Assembly: GCA_000231825.2 (NCBI GenBank)
Contig: JH720334.1
Coordinates: forward strand, 79,018-143,017
Direction of reading: 5' to 3'
Source of the DNA: Tetrahymena elliotti 4EA
Taxonomy: Eukaryota; Ciliophora; Oligohymenophorea; Hymenostomatida; Tetrahymenidae
DNA: 64,000 nt
Shown here: piece after piece, positions 11,290-24,932 of the stretch
Layout: every line of letters starts with the position of its first letter
Numbering within the stretch: the stretch's first letter is position 1
Position numbers and translations under genes: made by a program
The notes under the pieces: generated by a model
Seen by the model: the letters and a program-made list of their open reading frames with translations, nothing else
The model's database searches: none
Told to the model about the DNA's origin: nothing

Positions 11290-14200
11290 ATGTCAAGCTA
11301 ACGTTAAGGATAGTAATCTAATTAGCAAAATAACGATGATGATATTTTGACTTTTTCATCTGGCAACAATCTTAATAATTTAGTTTCTAGCAATAATTTA
11401 GCATAATCTATTTCTTAGCTTGATACCAGCCAGCAATAAAGTGAAATAAAATAAAAAGTTAAGAGGGTATCATAAAATTGGGTAGATAAATGTGTGACTT
11501 TAGAAGGTCTTGTAGAGCTATCAAGAAAAGCTTCAAGGAATATCAATAACTATTTAGGTTCAATAGAAAATGAGACTGAATAATTTTCTAAAAATTTATT
11601 GAAGAGTTCAAAGTCTCTCATGGGTACAATTAATTGGAGTTAAGGAAAGGAATTTGCTAAAATAACAGTTTAATTTGGAGGTGCCATGCAAGAGTTTGCA
11701 TCCAAAACTCTGGAGATATCCCAGCAAAACTAGTAAACTATCAGTAAAAGTTTAGGAGAATACACTGAATAGATAACTTAATCGAAAAAATAAATGTAAG
11801 ATAAGTGTTAACTTATTGTGAAGAATATTAGTTACATGCTTGAAAGATTCGTTAAATAATATGTGCGTTATGTTAAATCTTGTAAGGATGTAGAAAGTGC
11901 TATTTAGGAATAAAAGAATGCTTAAGAAGATATTAGATTGTATTACAATGTGGCATATACCATGAAATAAGACTTAAAAATTAAAGAACTAGCAAAAGAA
12001 GCAGAAAAAGAAGAGTAAAAAGTGCAGTAAGCTATAGAAGAAGGCAATCTTTAAATAGAAAATTTACCGAAACTCATTTAAGAAAATTTCAAGCAGGTTA
12101 AAGAAATCTTCAGGCAAACTTTATAAAGAATTATTGAAGCAATAATTTCTATTTAAAGCTAGCAAAATAATCTTTTTACTGCCTTCAACTAGTTCATTAT
12201 CGATAAGAAGCTTAACGAAGAAATAAGTGCAATCGAAGATGACGAATAAAAAATTATTTAAGAGAAACTGTTTAAAAAGAGTAATTAACGAGAATTAGTA
12301 TAATTTTAAATTAAATAGAATGAAGCAAGGAATGTAAAATAAATAAATAAAACTATCAAATGTTTTTCATAATGATGATGAAGAGATTTGATATTGAATA
12401 GATTACACTTTCTATTTCAAAATTGTGAGCTTTCACACGTCATTTAGATTTATAATATTATTTATTTGATTTTTACATCAGAATTCTTTCGAAAAATTAA
12501 ATTCATTACACTCTTTATCTTTATTTAATTAATTATCTTATTTTTTAATTAGACCCTGATACAATACCACCAGGTGTTAACTTTCTACCAATTCAGTCAG
12601 CCCTAACTCGTAAAGAAGATGTAAAAAATTTGTTTTGAATTATTCCTTTTCTCTTAAATATAGATGCTATAATCAATCATCCAATTATCATTTTCCTTCT
12701 TTTCAATTTTTTAGAGAATAAATAAATCCTATTTTTGCTTCTTTTATTTTAAATTTTAAATTAAGTTGCTTATTAAAGGAATAAATCAGAGTTTTAGGAA
12801 CTAGCAAATTTATCTCAAAAATATTTTAACAGCAATATCCTAAATATTTTTTATTTTTGATCGAATAGCACATTCTTTTGAATATTCTAATTATTTATAA
12901 ATAATCTTAAAGGTAAATGAAAACTCAATTAGAGCTTATCCAGAATCTGCTTTCTAATATTTAGAAGTATTTGAGATTATGCTTTAAGAGAGAAGAGAAT
13001 TGATGAAATAAATGAAAGACTTTTTTACAGACATGGCTGATTAATATGGAAGTTTGTACTCTCAAATTGAAAGTTAGAGCAAGGAAATCAAGAAAATTCT
13101 TACAGGTTCTAAAGGTGATTCTATAATTGATCTGGTATATGCTGTCCTATAGGAGCTTGTTGATTAATAATAAAAGAATCTAGATCATATCAAAAGTATT
13201 TTTAACTTCTTAAAGACTAGCATTAAGACAATCTCTACTTGCATTAGTGACTAATAATCTTAAAGTAGTGGGTTTTTTAATATGACTAAAAAACTTTTTA
13301 ATGATTTTGGGAAGTCTACTAATAAAAAGAAGTGGGTGATTGATACAAGTTCATTCTTAGGTATTTCTTTAGACACTTTAAAGCAGCATGAAAAAAAGAG
13401 ATTAGTCTTAGTCAAAGAATAAATTTAATAGCTCATCAGATAAATTTCTACTTTCTTAGAAAACAACACTAAATAATCTAAAGAACAATATACAGAGCTT
13501 GCTTCGAGAAAAGAGCACTTAGAAGAGGAAGTAACATAAGTATTCACTTCCTATAGCAAAGTTTTTGATAACCCTGTTATAAACTTTGATGGAATAATAT
13601 ATGAATATTCTAAGCAATTCTAAATGTCTGCTCAGCTGTAGAAATAGCTTGAAGAAATTAGTAAAAAATAATATATTTACAATTAAATTGATTAATTCAA
13701 TTAATCTAATTCCTCCTCTCAAGATAAAGAAACCAATCAAAATGGTGAAAATTCACCTCCTAAATCTAGTAAGGGAAGCTTTGATAGTTAAAATGGCAAT
13801 ATAGCTAAGGAAGATCTTACCAGTAGTACTAGTACAAGTGCTGTTAGCTCTAAAAAAGAAGCTAAATATAGTGTGCTCTTTGGATTAACTGAAAATGAAT
13901 AACCAATAGATACTTACAATTGTGCTTTCTCTCATAAGATTCTATTACAAGGAAAAATGTACATATTTGCAGATAGAATTGGCTTTCATTCTTACTTTAA
14001 TAGCTAGTCATTTGTTGGTGATACTACACTTTCTATTCCATACTAAGATATCATCAGAGTTGATAAGAGAAAGAATGCTCTTATTTTTGACAATAGCATT
14101 GCAGTTATTACTTAAAGAGGTGAACTCTTCTTTACTTCCTATGTCTAGAGAGATAATTGCTATAAACTCATTTCATACCTTATGTAAGCAGTCAAAGAAG

Positions 14201-16635
14201 GAAGAAATAGCTCTATTTTATCTAAAAGATCCCTTGAAAGCAGTAATGGAAATAATGAATAAATAGATGAAAATAGAAAACTCTCTGACTTTTCTTCTAA
14301 TGGAGGGTAATAACCTAATTCTTAGAATAGCCCTAACATAGCCACAATAATAAAAGAAGGTGAAGAAACATTAGATTTAGTCATAAATAGCAATCAAAAA
14401 ACTAATGAGCCAAAAGAGTTGTCTTCAAATTAAGTCCCGATTGAATAATTAAATTTAGCTGGAGAACCTGCTGTAGAAGATAAAGCAAATGTTGAAAGTA
14501 AAAATCTTACATAAAATAATGATAAATCTATAAATGCTATTGAAAAAGTACCTTCTTCAATAGATAAAGCTCCTCCTATTTTAGAAAAATCTGCTGGTAA
14601 TAATTTAGATTAGTCGGCCTCTACAAGTAAAGTACCTTCTTTGAATGTAAGTGCTGCAAATTCTCCTAAAAGTCAATAATCTATTAGGAATCTTTAATAA
14701 TCAACTGACCCTTTTTCTTCAGCTGTAATAAAAGATTTTACATAGAAGTAAACTCTGGGATTACCAATAGTTCAGTCAACAATTATTGAAGAGGATAATT
14801 TATGGATACAATAAAGAAGAAATGCATTTAAGTAATAAAGTATTTTTGAAAAGGCTCAAAACGTCTCAGACTTTGAGTTATTGTTTCCTAATGTTACCCC
14901 AAGAGAAGTTTTTAACATATTATTTGGACTTAAACCATATAAACCATAGCCTGATGGAAACTAAGAATTTCTTAACTTTAGATATTATATTTTCTAAGAA
15001 TTTTAAAAAGACACTGATATTTCTTTTGAAACTTTTAATCCTCCTCCTCCAGAATGGTATCAAAATTTAGATTGTACTGATAAAACTACAGTAAAAACTT
15101 CAGCAGAAGTTACTAATTTGGAATTCAAAGTTGTCCATCCTGTCCGTGAGAAGATTCCTTTTGGCCCTAAAGTCAGCCATTGCTAAAACAAAGAAAAATA
15201 CTTTTGGATAAGCGCTGATGAATTTATTATTGAGCGAGAGATTTTCCTTAGCAAAATACCATATTGCGATTACTTCACAATCAGATTTTAATACAACATC
15301 ACCTAAGTTCAAGATAAAACAAGAGTCCAAATTAAACTATTTGTCCATTTTATGAAACATACTACTTTCAAAGGGAGAATAGAAAGTGGTTCATTATCTG
15401 AGAATACTGAAGTGATAAATACTATTTTTACTCCCTAGGCTTTAATTGCTATCCAAAATTATATTAAATTTGAAAAACCTTAACTTGAGTTGAGACGTAA
15501 ATAAGAAGAGTAGAGTAATAATCTATTCAAATAATCATAAACGATTAATGCTTCCATTTTAGAGTCATAGCAAATTGATTTTTCATAAAGATAAAATTCA
15601 GAACAAATTCAACAACAAAATTTACAAAAGGTTGAAGAAAGAAGAAAGCGCTTTAAAGAATAAAGTATTTTTACAAATGTTGAAAAAACATCTGAATTTG
15701 AGTTACTCGTTCCTGAGGCACATCCAAGAGAAGTGTTTAACTTGATCTTCTTAGATAAAATATTTAAACCAGAAAATAGTAATAAAAGCTACCCTCAATT
15801 CTTGTATTACTTCATGGAAGAATTATAGAAAGATGTTGAAATTGAATTCGGTAAATTTTCACCCCCTCCACCTGAGTGGTATGCAAATTTAGATTCTATT
15901 GATACAAATTCTGTTTTAAATAGTGAAGACTATTCTCTACGTGAATATAAATATGTTCATCCTGTTAGAGAAAAAATACCTTTTGGACCAAAAGTAAGTT
16001 ATTGCTAAAACAAAGAAAAATATTTTTGGATAAGTGAAGATGAGTTTATTATCGAAAGAGAAGTTTTCTTGAGTAAAATACCTTATTGCGACTACTTCAC
16101 TATTAGATTCTAGTATTAATTTACTAAAATTGAAAATTAAGGTACTAAGATAGTATGTAGAATTTATGTTAACTTCATGAAAAGCACAACTTTTAAAGGT
16201 AGAATAGAATCAGGTTCTCTATCTGAAAATACAGATGTCTGGAAAAATGCTTTTTCACCATAAATACTATAAGTAGTACAATAATATATTTCAAAAAATG
16301 CTGAAAAAAGAAAATAAATACAAGAATAACTTTTACAATCTCTTAACTTATAAGTAGTTCAAAGTATCAGAAACTCAGAATCAACAGTTCTAAATCAAAT
16401 TAATCTCATAAACAAACCAGTAACCCAGATTAAGAAAAGTAAAAGAGAAATTATTTTAGAATAGCAAAACTAAATAACATAACTCTTTAAGCTTAACGAT
16501 GATCGCTTCAAATCATTAAATAAGAGATTACATGATATGTAAGGTATAATAGATCATCAAAATAATCAATTTAAAAATATTCTAATAGTTATCATCATTA
16601 TTTTGATAATAAATCTCATCCACTTATTTAAATGA
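11290..16635 (+). CDS. LAM/Aster-like GRAM-VASt-VASt protein with helical (BAR-like) N-terminus and C-terminal anchor
   Basis: Roughly 1,610 residues. Start MSSQRQGQQSNQQNNDDD at 11290. Residues about 60-660 are helix-rich and polar (SRKASRNINNYLGSIE; FGGAMQEFASKTLEIS; ESAFQYLEVFEIMLQERR), resembling a BAR or F-BAR module. A GRAM domain follows at about 690-800 (YSVLFGLTENEQ...CAFSHKILLQGKMYIFADRIGFHSYF). A low-complexity linker then leads to two VASt domains, near 1015-1215 and 1290-1495. Both contain PREVFN, SPPPPEWY/NPPPPEWY, VHPVREKIPFGPKVS, EREIFLSKIPYCDYFTIRFQY and TTFKGRIESGSLSENT. The C-terminus is a membrane anchor (NILIVVIIIILIINLIHLFK) ending at TGA. VASt domains transfer sterols at membrane contact sites in yeast Lam/Ltc and animal Aster proteins. 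Introns lie near 12336-12553 and 12620-12900; their exact ends are uncertain. Confidence 0.87.
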
Positions 16636-17724
16636 AGCTAATTATAACAAATAAATTATAATCAAATAATTAATAAAGCAAATAACTAACCTACATATCT
16701 GTTACTTCATTCTTTTTATTTTGATATAAATTTTTTGTTTAATGATTATTTGTGTAAAATTTTATAAAAATTTAATATATTTTTATTGTTTTTTCCTGAT
16801 TTACCACCTACCATTTTCACATATAAACTTTAAAATTTCAGATATTTTATTTTATAAACTATTGGTTATATTTCGACTTTTTTGTATTCAGAAATTTCTT
16901 AATGCCAGTCAGTATTAAAATATAAATTAAAAAAAATTATTTTTTATGAAGAAAAAATTTCTTTTTCTGGTAAAATATTGCTGTTTGCATTTTTTTACTG
17001 ATGAAGCAAAATTTAAAATAAACCTAGTTTAATGAATTTTTTATTCTTCCAATTTACTAACAAAATTTACAAACAATCAATTATTTGGAGGATTTACTTT
17101 ATTTAAAATACTTGTAAATAATAACATTAAAGATAACAAATTACCGAAACTAAAAACAACAAAGAGGTTAAAAATAAATTTTTTAAATTAATTTACAATG
17201 AAAATATGTAAATGTTTGTTTGATATTTAGATATTAAATTGAAATTTATATTAAGAAGAGCTTCATTTTTTTTAAAAAATATTAATAATCATTTTGAAAA
17301 GTAAAGGATTTGTTTGATAGTTTATAATTTATCAATGAATTAATTATTATTTTAAATAAAATTAAGTTTTTAAATCATATTTAAAAAATAAAAATTTCAG
17401 TTTTAAATATCTTACTTTTATTTGTAGATATTTGTTGAAATTGATAAAATATTTTTTAATAGTTGATTTTTTGAGATAAAATGTCAGTTTATCTAATTTA
17501 ATTAAGTTAAGTAATAATCTTTAATTAAAAATATATAAACTATTGAATGAATGAATTTACTTAAATATTATTATTTTTTTTAATAAAAAGATAGTGAATG
17601 TATAGAATGACTAAAAGTCCTCAATATATATTTATTTACTTATAGCTTTTATATTTATTATTAGAAATAATAAAAAGTTAGGTCTTTGAATTAAAGAAAA
17701 AAAATAAGAATAAATTAATTCGTA
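16636..17724. other. AT-rich intergenic region
   Basis: 3' flank of the GRAM-VASt gene and 5' flank of the NDUFS5-like gene. Homopolymer-rich. No coding run, tRNA or repeat seen. Confidence 0.6.
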
Positions 17725-18682
17725 ATGTCTTTCTCAGGTTATAGTTTAAATGGTGGTGTTCACCCTTGTTTACCTTTCTATGAAAGAATGTTATAATGTG
17801 CAAAGAGCGAAGTTTTACCAGTTAAAATGTGTACCGCATAAACTGAAGATTATCTTGAATGTCATCACAGAAAGAAATAGGTAATTAATATCAAGATTGA
17901 ACATTTTAACAAATAGAAATAGAAGATTTTGAAAATGTGTAAAACTTTTAGTATAATGCTATTATTTTGAAATAGAAAAGTAACTTTAAAAATAAAGGAA
18001 TTAGATAATTTCTATTAAGTCAAGGGAATAATATTTTTAAAATAGTTGGATATTCATAAAAGTAGATAAATGACTTTCTCATAATAGTAAAAATAATATG
18101 TTATTTAGTAACATCAAATAGTTAAAAATTTTGTTAAATTTTTGAAAATTCATTGAATAAAACTGTATTACTTAGCTTAAGAAGATAAGAATGTTAAAAT
18201 AATAGGTTTAAAAACAAATAATTCAAATAGAATTAACTTAAAAACTAAAATAAACTGTTATTTACTTGAAATTTTGTTTGATTCTCACACTCTCTCTTTT
18301 CTGAACTAAAAAAGATATCATCATAAATAATTAACTCGTATACTCACTAATAATAAAAGTAAAAGCAAAAAATAAATCAAAGAAAATAATATTTAGATCT
18401 TCATTTGCCAATCAATGAAACCTATGATGAAATTTTTAAATAAACTAAAAAATATAAAATAGATTCTATTTGTTAAAACATTTTCTTCAAATTTTCAATG
18501 CATTTCATTCATTCAATAATTTATTAAAATTCATATTTTAACTAAATTAATAGTATGCTTTGAATTATGCTATCAAAAAAGAATTAAACAATATTAGAAT
18601 TCTTGCTTTACCTAGATATGATGAAGAAAATGATACTTTCATTCCTTTCTCTGAACCAACTGCTGATCACATCTTTTAATGA
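17725..18682 (+). CDS. NDUFS5: NADH dehydrogenase [ubiquinone] iron-sulfur protein 5-like
   Basis: Two exons, 17725-17880 and 18554-18682, give 94 residues with exact phase closure. Start MSFSGYSLNGGVHPCLPFYERM. Cysteines occur as HPC-LPFYERMLQC, then KMC-TAQTEDYLEC before HHRKKQ. This twin Cys pattern with CLPF...C and C...EDYxECxHHxK is characteristic of the NDUFS5 (15 kDa, PFFD) accessory subunit of respiratory complex I. That protein is oxidatively folded in the intermembrane space through the CHCHD pathway and has no cleaved presequence. The second exon (QYALNYAIKKELN, ILALPRYDEENDTFIPFSEP) is the C-terminal tail. The intron is about twice the length of the coding sequence. Length fits the family. 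Confidence 0.85.
17881..18553 (+). other. 673-nt intron in the NDUFS5-like gene
   Basis: Donor AAATAG|GTAATT and acceptor AAATTAATAG|TATGCT, phase 0. The interior is AT-rich with many TGA codons in the gene frame. It is unusually long beside the 50-80 nt introns elsewhere in the window. No ncRNA recognised inside. Confidence 0.75.
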
Positions 18683-20732
18683 GAAATTAGAAATATACAG
18701 CAAACCAGCTAATAGATTACAAATTTGTTTGCTTATTTGAAAGTTTAATTTAAAAACTTAATATTATAGTATACAAATTTTAAATTGTGTTGCATTGTAT
18801 TTTCTTGTTAAGAATTTACACTATCTTTCCCTAATCTGTTTTAATTTTTACAATTCTTTCAATCCTTATTTTAAATTTTAAATATTTTCTATCATTTTAT
18901 GATAATAATTAAAATATTTTTTATCAAATAAAACAAAATAAATTAAATTTTCATTTGAATTAAATGTATAAAAATAATATTCAATGATTGATAATAAATA
19001 ATTAATTCCCTTTCAAAATACATTTGATAAATCAAATAAATATTTAACTTAGATTTGAAAAAAACATTCTATCCTTTTTACAAAATCAATTAATAAATAT
19101 GGATTAAATTAATTTTATTATAAATTTTTGTTCAACAATAAAATAATTGATGATCTATCTTTGTAAATTTAAAAAATTTTGCTCTTTTTGAATGTGGGAG
19201 TAATTTTAAATAATCGAAAAAAATAAAATGAATATTTTAAGTAATTTATTCTTTATTATTTCAACTATTTTCAATTTTTTTAAATTTATTAAAATAAATA
19301 TATCTAGACTATCAAATTGTTTCTGATTTAAAAAATTAGATTCAAGATTATCAATTATTTTATTTTTTTTTCTTTTAAACTTAGCAGTAGAAATTTTAAT
19401 AATCATTTTAATAAAGAGTTCTTAGAAATTTTGGATGAATAAGAATTTTATTTTTCCATTTTTATTTATTTTACTTGGTCTCTTTGTATTCTTTACAATA
19501 AATTTGAGTAGTTTTTTAAAACATTTGAGCCTAATATTGTATTAACTTTATTCAATATTTTTGAAACAAATAAAATAACTATCAATGTTTTTCTATTAAT
19601 ATGATTAAGGAAGTAAATAGGTTACATAAATTAGATCCAATTTATTTGTCATCTTACATTTATTATTGAATAAGAGAATTTTTTAATATAGTTAATTGTA
19701 GAGGGAGAATCATATCACTAATTTACTCTTGATTAGATGTAAATTTTAATTAAATTTTATCATTATTGACGTAATGTTATTTGATTAATAGATGATTTAT
19801 AATTTTTGTATTCGGATTACACAAAATGAATAAGTTAACAACTAAATTATATTTTAAATTAGAATCTTCAAAATTTAATTTATGGGTAAAATAAGCTAAT
19901 AAAAATATACCTAACAAGATATGATATATTGCCTCATGTTAATTTAACACCTAAAAATGATCAAATCAAATTAAAATTAGAAATGAAAAAGTGCGGAAAA
20001 ATCCAAAATAGCAATAAAAAAATGTAAAGATGTAAATTGTAAGCTAGAAACATCAGATCTGAAATGAAAGTCTAACTATAAATTCTTCTTTATAAGTATT
20101 AGAAGGTAAAGGAAATTAAAGAAGTCTTTTGATAGCAAACAATATTTTATTATCTAAGAGGTGTATTTATTTTGTTTTATTTTGCGAAAACGAAGAAATT
20201 TAAAAATTTGTAGAAAAATAAAATCAGTGATAATAAGGATTTTATTTTATTTAAAAGAAGTACGCAAAATTATTCTTAATTAATTAAATAAAATTCATTA
20301 AAAACTGATGATAATAAACATTAATTTGTAAAATATCAAATACTCTCAATTAACAGTTTTCTCTACCTTTAAAATTAAATTTTTAAGAAAATTCTATTGC
20401 ATTCACACACCCATATTTTCATTTTTCTTTTTTTAATCGTTTTATTCTCAACAAAGAAGAAATATTGTAAATAATAAATGAATTTTTATTATCACTTAAA
20501 ATTAATGTCTCTCAATTCCTCAATATATTAAATTCATTCATTCCAAATAAATTTTACTCAAAATGAATAAATGATTTTGATTTTGCATGTCTCGCTCGCT
20601 TAATATATTTTTTAATTTTTTTTTCTTAATTTGCTGTTTATCTAAATTTTCATTAGATTGAAATATCAAAAATATAACACACTGAAAAATCTATACATTC
20701 AAAAACAAGATTTTTTAATAAATAAAGAAAGA
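18683..20732. other. 2-kb AT-rich intergenic region
   Basis: Low-complexity A/T runs. A slightly more mixed patch at 19890-20170 was read on both strands, but TGA interrupts all frames within about 50 codons. No gene supported. Confidence 0.55.
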
Positions 20733-23700
20733 ATGAGTTAGGATAATTATTACAATTAATCTACTTCATAGCATAATTAATTAGCACCAAATATTAATCA
20801 TAGCAGAAATAGCCATAGCTAGGACTATCCCATCAACAGCCAATATTAAGAGGGTATGGATCATCACAATTCTAATTCTTAGACTCCAGTGAATCAATCT
20901 TAGCATTACAGTACTTAAATGCATAGCTATCATTCTGGCTAAAATAATCCACCTGCAAACTAAAACATGTAAAGCTCTTAAGGTTCTTAAGGAGCTCCCA
21001 CTACTGTTATGAATACTTCAGGTCAGATGAATTCTATTACACCTTCAAATCAGAGTGGTGGTTATCAAGGTATGTATGGTCCATCAGGATAATAATCTCA
21101 ACCTAATGGCCCACCCCAATAGTAAACACCTTAATTAAATCACAGTGGATCTTCTTAAGATTAATAAGGAATGAATTATCGTCCATAATAGCATTAATAT
21201 TCTCATTAGTAAGGCAATTCAAACTAGAGTATTCCTGGAAGTGCTCCTCCATCAAATAACAGCTCTGTTTATGGAATGAATCACTCAAATTAATAATAGG
21301 GCTAAGTTTAACAGCAATAACCTTAACATTAAATTGGTCATTTACCTCCAGGTGGATAATACTAAAAAAACCTTTAGCAAGGCAATACTCCTTACAGCAG
21401 CAATTCAAATGTAATTAAATATATTAACTAAAAATAGGAATAATTTGTGATTATTTATTTACGATAAATTAACTTAAAAGTATTTTAAATTACAGAAAAA
21501 TAAAAGCATTAAAATTTTTTTCATTTAGATGCGAGTTTATTTTGTACATTTAATGGATGAAAAATTTATTTTTATCATGAAAAAATTTAGTAGACGTAGA
21601 GCTAACCAAAAGGGTAAATGTAGGGTTATTAGCAAATTTAAATGGGTGGTAATAATTTATCAGCTTCTCAGTAATTGGCTTAATAGTAGGGATACAATTA
21701 AAATGTAAATTTTTAAAAGAATTATTTTTCAAAATCTTTTTCTTAGTTCTATCCTATTACTATCCACTAATTACTTTTTCTTTTAAGATAGGCCTATATA
21801 TTATCAATCAAATCACATATTTTCATTCATTTATCAAAGCAATCTTTTTTATTTTTTCTCTTTCTTTTCAATATACAATTTTCATCAATCAATCAAACAA
21901 GTTTTATTTGCGCCAAAAACATTTACTAATTCCATTTAAAAATTGTTATTATTTATAAAAGATGAAACCATAACCTCAAGGCCCTGCATCTCAACCAATT
22001 AATCCACAATATAATATGAAACCTTAATAATCAGGATAAATGCTATCTAATTCTTAACAATTATAATAGTAGAGCCAAGCTTAATAACCCCCCTAAAATA
22101 TGCAATAAACTCCTCCTTAAGGTCCTAATCCTTAATCATAAGCACCTCCTAGCTAATAATATATACCAAGACAAGCTTCTTAACCCTCTCATTAGATTCC
22201 TTCATAGCCAACATCTTAAACTAATATACAAGGCCCTCCATACCCCTCTAACTAACGTCCTTAAGATTAAGGATATTATTAAAATTAACAACCACCTTAA
22301 TAAATACCATCAGGATAACCTAACAATTAAGCAAGAGCTCCAATTCCTGCTCATGGAAGTGGATAATATCCTTCAAACCCACCACATAGTGGAGGTTCAT
22401 ATAATTAAAATTAATAAGGAGGACATTATCAAAATTAACCTCCTCAAGGTAACTAACCTCCTCAATAAAACGGATAAAATCCTTAAGCACCATATAACCC
22501 ATAAGGTAGCAATTACAACTAAAAGCCTCCCTATCCCGCTAATATGCCTCCTTAGTAACCACCTTAAAAGAATATTCCATAACAATCTCAATAACCTTAA
22601 CCAGGTTAACCTCCTATTAACCCATAACTAAATCAAAATTCTCATCATAATATGTAAAATTAACCACCTTATTAAGGTCCACAAAATCAACCTGGGTATA
22701 ATAAGCCAATAATGGGATAAAATTAAGGTGCTCCAACAAATATTCCACTTTAGTAATAGCCTAAGCCTCAAGGCTAGCAGCCTCCTACCACAAATCAAAT
22801 ACCGTATAAACCTCAAGGCCCTTATCCTCAAAATTAAAATCCATAATAAGGAGGTCCTTAATAAATTCCTGGATAACAACAGCATAATCCTTAAATAAAG
22901 CCTTAAGGACCTATCCAAAATATGCCTCCACATACTAATGCAAGAAACCCATCTTAATAAAATCCTAACTAAAATCCCTAATACAATTAAATGGCACCTA
23001 CTTAAATTCCTCCTAATGCTTAAAACCTAAACTAGAAAAAGCCCTACCCAAATCCTCCAATTAATGGGCCTTAATCAAATCAATAATTAGGTCACTCAAA
23101 TCATCCTCCTGCTCATCATCCTCACCATATTTCTTAAAAATAAGAAATGGATAAGTATGATAGCTAAATTAAGGCTTCTAATTTATTAGCTGATGATGAT
23201 AAATGGTTCAAATTAGACCATGATGAAACTTATTTGCTTAAATAAGAGAGCTTAAAGAAATCATTCAATAAAATTGTTTAAAAGCTTTAATAAGAAAGAC
23301 ATTTTTCTGATAAAAGAAAATGCCCTTTCTCTTACTTAGAAACTAATTTAGACAAAAAGCAAAAGCTTGATACTTAAAATCTCAAAGATGAGTTAGGAAA
23401 TTTAAGGAATTCATTTTCAGTAGTAAGTTGCTTTGATTTGCAAGAAGAAAAAAAGAAAAAGAAATAGTAAGATCTAGTCAGCAAATTAACTTCAGAAATA
23501 AAATTAACAAATACTAAGCAAGTTAAAGAGTTTGATATTTTGAAATTAATTTATTATGAATTCCATTTAGCTAAATAGCAGACATCTTCTACCTCCAATT
23601 AGCAAAATACTCAACAATAACAAGCACCTAGAAATTATTCAAGCGATCATATTAATTAAAATAAGCCAAATGCAGTTAATCCATAATCACTTCCACCTCC

Positions 23701-24460
23701 TCCATAGAATCCTTAAAATAGATAGAACATGCCACCTTACATTTAACAATAACCACACAATTAGCAATAGTAGTAAAACAACAACCCTCCTTTACAAAAC
23801 TAAGGCCATCCTAATTATCAAGGTAATAATCCCTAAAATCCTCACACTAGGCCTATACAACAAATGCCTCCAATCAATAACTAAAACCCTAATAACTAAG
23901 GAGGTCATCCTAATATTTAATAATAAAATCCTCAGATGATGGGAATGAAATAAAATCCCCAAAATTAGTAATAAATATAACAGCAATAACCTCTTCAAAC
24001 AGGAGGATAATAGCCTTAGAATTAGCAAAGACCTTAACAATATATTGGACAATTACCTTAAAATAGATAATACAGTGGATAGCCAAATAGTGCTGGAGGT
24101 ATTTAACCTCAATAGCAAGGTCCTCTACCTGGAAAACAGCCAATACCTCCTTAAACTGGATAACCTCATCCTTAGCAAGCTTAAGGCTAAAATCATAATT
24201 ATCCTATTAACAAATAAATGAACCCACCACCTATGAGCTAACAGGGTATGGGAAATTAAAGTTAAAATATGCAGTAACACCCTAATTACATTAACTAATA
24301 ACAGAACTAATAAAATGTATAAAAGCCTATTTAGTAGTAATAGCAATAGCCAAGTAATATACCAAATTAATAATAATATGGAGGTATGAATCAAAGGTAA
24401 AATCCACATAACTAATAGTAACAGTAAGTTAATCCATAATAACAACAGCCTAATTACTGA
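20733..24460 (+). CDS. Gln/Pro/Asn/Gly-rich protein (three exons, or two adjacent genes)
   Basis: Function not recognised. Exons 20733-21410 (226 codons), 21591-21704 (38) and 21962-24460 (833) are all phase 0 and join to 1096 residues. The first part (MSQDNYYNQSTSQHNQ...) and exon 2 are Q/N/S/G-rich. The last exon is a repetitive P/Q/N/G-rich chain with PPQ, PPNQ and QGP units. It is interrupted by one charged, non-repetitive segment near nt 23142-23580 (LLADDDKWFKLDHDETYLL; KCPFSYLETNLDKKQKL) that looks folded. Composition is prion-like, as seen in RNA-binding or scaffold proteins. Alternative: a separate gene starts at ATG 21962 (833 codons, 832 residues). However, the unspliced upstream frame finds its first TGA only at 21963-21965, overlapping that ATG. 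The 21705-21961 interval is pyrimidine-rich with good splice sites, so a single gene is slightly favoured. Confidence 0.7.
21705..21961 (+). other. Intron, or promoter/5' UTR of a second gene
   Basis: Starts GTAAATTT and ends ATTTATAAAAG immediately before ATGAAACC. T/C-rich interior with CAATCAATCAAACAAG. Splicing keeps phase 0 into the downstream ORF. If it is not spliced, the same segment would be the 5' flank of an independent gene. Confidence 0.5.
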
Positions 24461-24932
24461 AAGGTGAGTGAGGGATAAATAATTTAACTTTTGAGAAAAA
24501 ATTTAAAGTAAGAATCTAAATAGTATTTAAAAATCAGCCTAATTTATTTATGATAAAATGACAAAATGTAAAATGTGTTCATATATAAATATTTATGTAT
24601 GTGTTTTTATTTGTACCTTATTTGTAATTTTATTTTAATGATCCAATAAAATTATTAAAAATACTTTTTATGTAACAAATAAATCTTAAAATTATTTCAT
24701 AATATTTTACATAAGTTTTGATTTAATTATTTTTTTGAATTGTAAAAAATAAATAGTATGTACATCAACATAGAAAATACTAAATAATATTAAATGAATC
24801 CTGAAAGTAAAAATAACTAAAATAACTTAAGGTTATTAATTTGTATTTTTCATTGCTTAAATTCATTAAGTTAAATATTTTAATCTGAACATTCTCGCAA
24901 TTTACTTTTATTTTTGTTGAATTGAAGATTTT
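24461..24932. other. Convergent intergenic spacer
   Basis: AT-rich 3' flanks of the Q/P-rich gene (+) and the large receptor-like gene (-). Nothing else seen. Confidence 0.6.

Noticed and set aside
22353..24445. Several 60-106 codon ORFs on both strands
   Set aside because: All are out-of-frame shadows of the repetitive P/Q/N-rich exon 21962-24460, which is open throughout with the ciliate code.
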